From NCBI GenBank assembly GCA_037178855.1, contig JASJZC010000006.1:4278001-4342000 (forward strand): a stretch of DNA of 64,000 nt, in the 5' to 3' direction. The position numbers and the translations under genes were made by a program. Origin of the DNA: Oscheius sp. JU75. Lineage: Eukaryota > Nematoda > Chromadorea > Rhabditida > Rhabditidae. Position 1 is the stretch's first letter, and each line of letters starts with the position of its first letter. Positions 61,327 through 64,000 of this stretch are shown piece by piece. A model generated the notes under the pieces. It was not told where the DNA came from. It worked only from the letters and a program-made list of their open reading frames with translations, and made no database searches.

Positions 61327-64000
61327 TTATTTTCTGTTACGACGGAAGAGACTCCTGAAGAATCCCTGCTTTGGCTTTGGCGCCGAAGCATTTGATATGT
61401 CAGCTCTGAAATAGGAAAATTGTGACTGGAAAAAGAGGCTAGACCGACCTTAGAGGCTGGGTTTCAGGAACACTTGTGTGCGTAGCAACCGTAACTACAC
61501 TTTTACCCGAGTTTGAGCGTCGAACCTTCTGCAGAGAGGCCGGTCTGGCAGAAGAGGACGGTCTGAACAGAGTTTTCATTTAATTTAGCAGTAGGTTGGC
61601 TCACTCATAAGGCTTTTCTTGAGGAATGTCGGCCATAACCATCTGTTTCATATTGTCCAAAAGAGTTCGGATCTTGAACGGATCCTGCTCATCATGAGAT
61701 CCGATATGGAAGACGGGTTGACCAGGAGATGCGAGGACAGAGCGGGAACTACAGGGCATCTGTGCCTCAATGTCCACAGACTCGGCATGAGGCGGATCCG
61801 GAGGAATGTCCGGATCACTGATCGGCATGGTCGAGATTATACTGACAGTTTTAATTGGTCTTGTCGACTCCAGTTTCCTCCTGAGAACCATAACAACATC
61901 ATCTGTTTGTGATCTAAATACTCATATTATTTGAATTTTTGACTACAACTCACTTGTTATTGTCGGCTGAAGATGTAGACTGAGTCATGCAAGCACACGG
62001 GTGGGTATTACCCTCACAACCAATTTCGTGTTTCTGTCTGCCGGTTGTACTCTCACAGAGACTCTTCGAGTCGTGAACTGAACCAGCCAGAGCCTTGGTG
62101 CTGGCCACTTCTTCACAGTACGAGATGGCTTCGTGTCCGGAATACATGGTATGGACACTCTTGTCATCGGCGTAATAGTAGTGACAGTGACTGCCAGCCA
62201 TAGCCTTCGTACTGGCTTCCTCGTAGTTGATTCGGCCGTCTGGACTTGTTCGACCAGAACCTGAAATTGTCAACTTTAGAAACACAAAAAGAAAGAACTC
62301 ACTGGAAGAGACGCTGGGACTCCTTGCTCGTTTCGCATTCTTCACTGAAAGACAAGCGGGATGAACCGAGAGGTTTCCACTTCCGGTTTGGGGGGTAATG
62401 ACGAGAAGTCGCTCCGAATCAGCCAGTAGCTGTGACCGTTCCATGCCCGAAGCGTCTCTCCAGATCTCCTCATCATCGATTCCATCCTCGTCTTGCGGAT
62501 TGGAAGAATCCGACAGCCCACAGCCGCCGTTTCGACACAGCGATAGAGGGACAACTCCATAGACATAGGCCAACATGATAGGAACTCCCACTCCGACTGC
62601 CATCACAGCCAGAACAGGACTGACGACCAGAGATCCGACTACACAGGCAGCCGTAATGGTTCGTCTCTTCAGCTTGGTGTGGGAGATGAAGCGCTGATGG
62701 ACCTTTCTTCCGATGAACACAGGAACTCCGAAAATGATACCAGGAATCGAGAGACCAGCGATGAGTGCAATGCCGACTGGCGCCCCGATGAGAGTTCCGA
62801 TCTGCCACAGAAGTTTCTTCTTTCTCGTCCAGGGTTTCTTTCCCCAAAAAGTACAGCCAGTCGGACTCAGATAATGAAGATCGCTGATCTCTTTGAGACA
62901 GAGCCAACAGAACTCGGCCGAGCACATGGCACAGACCATGTGGTTACAGGAGCCGTCGTCCATCTTTACAATGTAGGTTCGACAGCGGGGGCAGGCTTTG
63001 ATATCTCCAGCTGAATTGGGAAATGAAAAAAGAACTGATTAAACACTTACGTCTTAACTGGGCATCCAAGGAAGAATTGGTGATTCGTCGAGAAATACTG
63101 GCAGCGAAGGAGGCTACTCCTCGGGATCGCCGAGCCTCGTCGCAAGTCTGATTGGCGTGCCAGGGACCCTAGAAACAGTCTATAAAAGAGATAATACAAT
63201 GGCAAACCTTGCAATGGTAGCAGAATAAAGCTCCACAGGACTCTCGACCACATTTCAGCTGTGGACAGGCTGCACAAGAGTTGGCTATAACCGCATATCC
63301 GCAATCCGGAGCTGGACACCAGCGGGCATCACTCTCCGTCAACAGATAGCGTCGGATCGAGAACTGCTCGTACTTGTGAATCAGCTGGGATCGACTTCCG
63401 ACTAGTTTTCTGCAACCAGCCGTGTCATACGACATTTTATCAGATTGACTTATTGGGTGAGTGTTGTGGGAACAGTTATCGCCTACGGTAGCGAAGAGTC
63501 AGAGACTCAGAACTACAGTCAGCTGGGACTAGAAACATTTTTGTTACAGTGCTCATTGCGATCGTTTAGCATGTAAGTCAGTCAAGAACTACGGATGGGT
63601 AACAAATACCTGAATCTGAGGAGAACTCACTTGATATCGGTTGGATGAAGGTGTACCGGACATTCTGGACAAGAGACCTCCACTCGGTTCTCCATAATCT
63701 CCATTTCTACGTACTAAACAACACTTTACAAACTAAAACAGCATCTCTCTTACCTGCATGAGACACAGTCTGCAGCTCCTGTGAGCACAGCTCAGAAGTT
63801 TGGGGAAATTAGAGAGTGGCTGACGGAGACAGCAGAGAGGACACTCTCTCAACTTAGTCTTCTTGCCCTTCTTGGAGTCATTCTGTTCCTCGGTTTCCGA
63901 TTCTCCCAGGAGTAATTCGTTCATTTCGGCAGTAGAATCGTCGTGACTGGACCCGGCGTCACTGCCTCTAACCCTGAAAAGAACAGTGAGTCTGGTAGCC
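61327..64000 (-). CDS. RBR E3 ubiquitin ligase, RNF19A/B (Dorfin)-like, 5' end outside window
   Basis: A membrane-bound RING-between-RING ligase. RING1 is [20 protein letters not shown] then [10 protein letters not shown] (about 63760-63850), continued by [20 protein letters not shown]. The IBR is [20 protein letters not shown] to [13 protein letters not shown]2 is [20 protein letters not shown] with the catalytic Cys, then [10 protein letters not shown]. Two membrane spans follow ([20 protein letters not shown] and [20 protein letters not shown]), then a long Ser-rich tail ending RSLFRRNRK. About nine exons. The exon at the right edge begins at an acceptor (TTCTTTTCAG, about 63974) and is open beyond its first Met at 63924, so more 5' exons probably lie outside. 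All zinc ligands look intact, unlike the RNF14-like pseudogene. Confidence 0.87.

Overview
The window is animal nuclear DNA, most likely from a nematode. Genes are split by very short introns, mostly about 36-50 bases, with GT..AG ends. Several start codons sit directly after a 3' splice-acceptor-like sequence such as TTTTCAG|ATG, as expected for spliced-leader trans-splicing. The gene set fits: a multi-Kunitz/lustrin-cysteine secreted protein, a BRE-3-type glycolipid mannosyltransferase, ZNFX-1 and a maT-type DNA transposon. I cannot name the species.

Layout. 1-4.7 kb: an S28 serine peptidase (minus) whose large intron holds a tyrosine phosphatase on the plus strand, with CWF19L1 only 107 bases upstream on the same strand (possible operon). 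4.9-6.7 kb: a decayed inverted-repeat element. 7.0-13.1 kb: a 66-residue MGSCC protein, the Kunitz protein, and heparan sulfate 2-O-sulfotransferase. 13.7-26.6 kb: mitochondrial isocitrate dehydrogenase, a USP36/42-like deubiquitinase and ZNFX-1. 26.6-30.4 kb: mostly unexplained DNA with a GC-rich block and a duplicated motif.

30.5-36.1 kb: a four-pass membrane protein, foldback elements and BRE-3. 36.2-44.0 kb is a repeat-rich island: a 559-base palindrome, a degenerate DIRS/PAT-like retroelement, a nucleoside diphosphate kinase fragment, an inverted-repeat MITE, an intact maT transposon and a broken GT8 glycosyltransferase. 44.0-47.3 kb: a Ly6/three-finger GPI protein, an unidentified coding remnant, an RNF14-like ubiquitin ligase pseudogene and an orphan exon.

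47.5-64 kb is dense with housekeeping genes: a palmitoylated tyrosine-motif protein, CDK4/6, SPRYD7, a zinc-ribbon-like protein, poly(A)-binding protein with an A-rich leader, a single-pass membrane protein, a BFR1-like coiled coil, DTWD1 and an RNF19-like RBR ligase cut by the right edge. RNA-related functions recur (CWF19L1, ZNFX-1, PABP, BFR1, DTWD1), but only the CWF19L1-peptidase pair looks operonic. Exons were joined by eye from splice signals and family resemblance, so boundaries may be off by a few bases.
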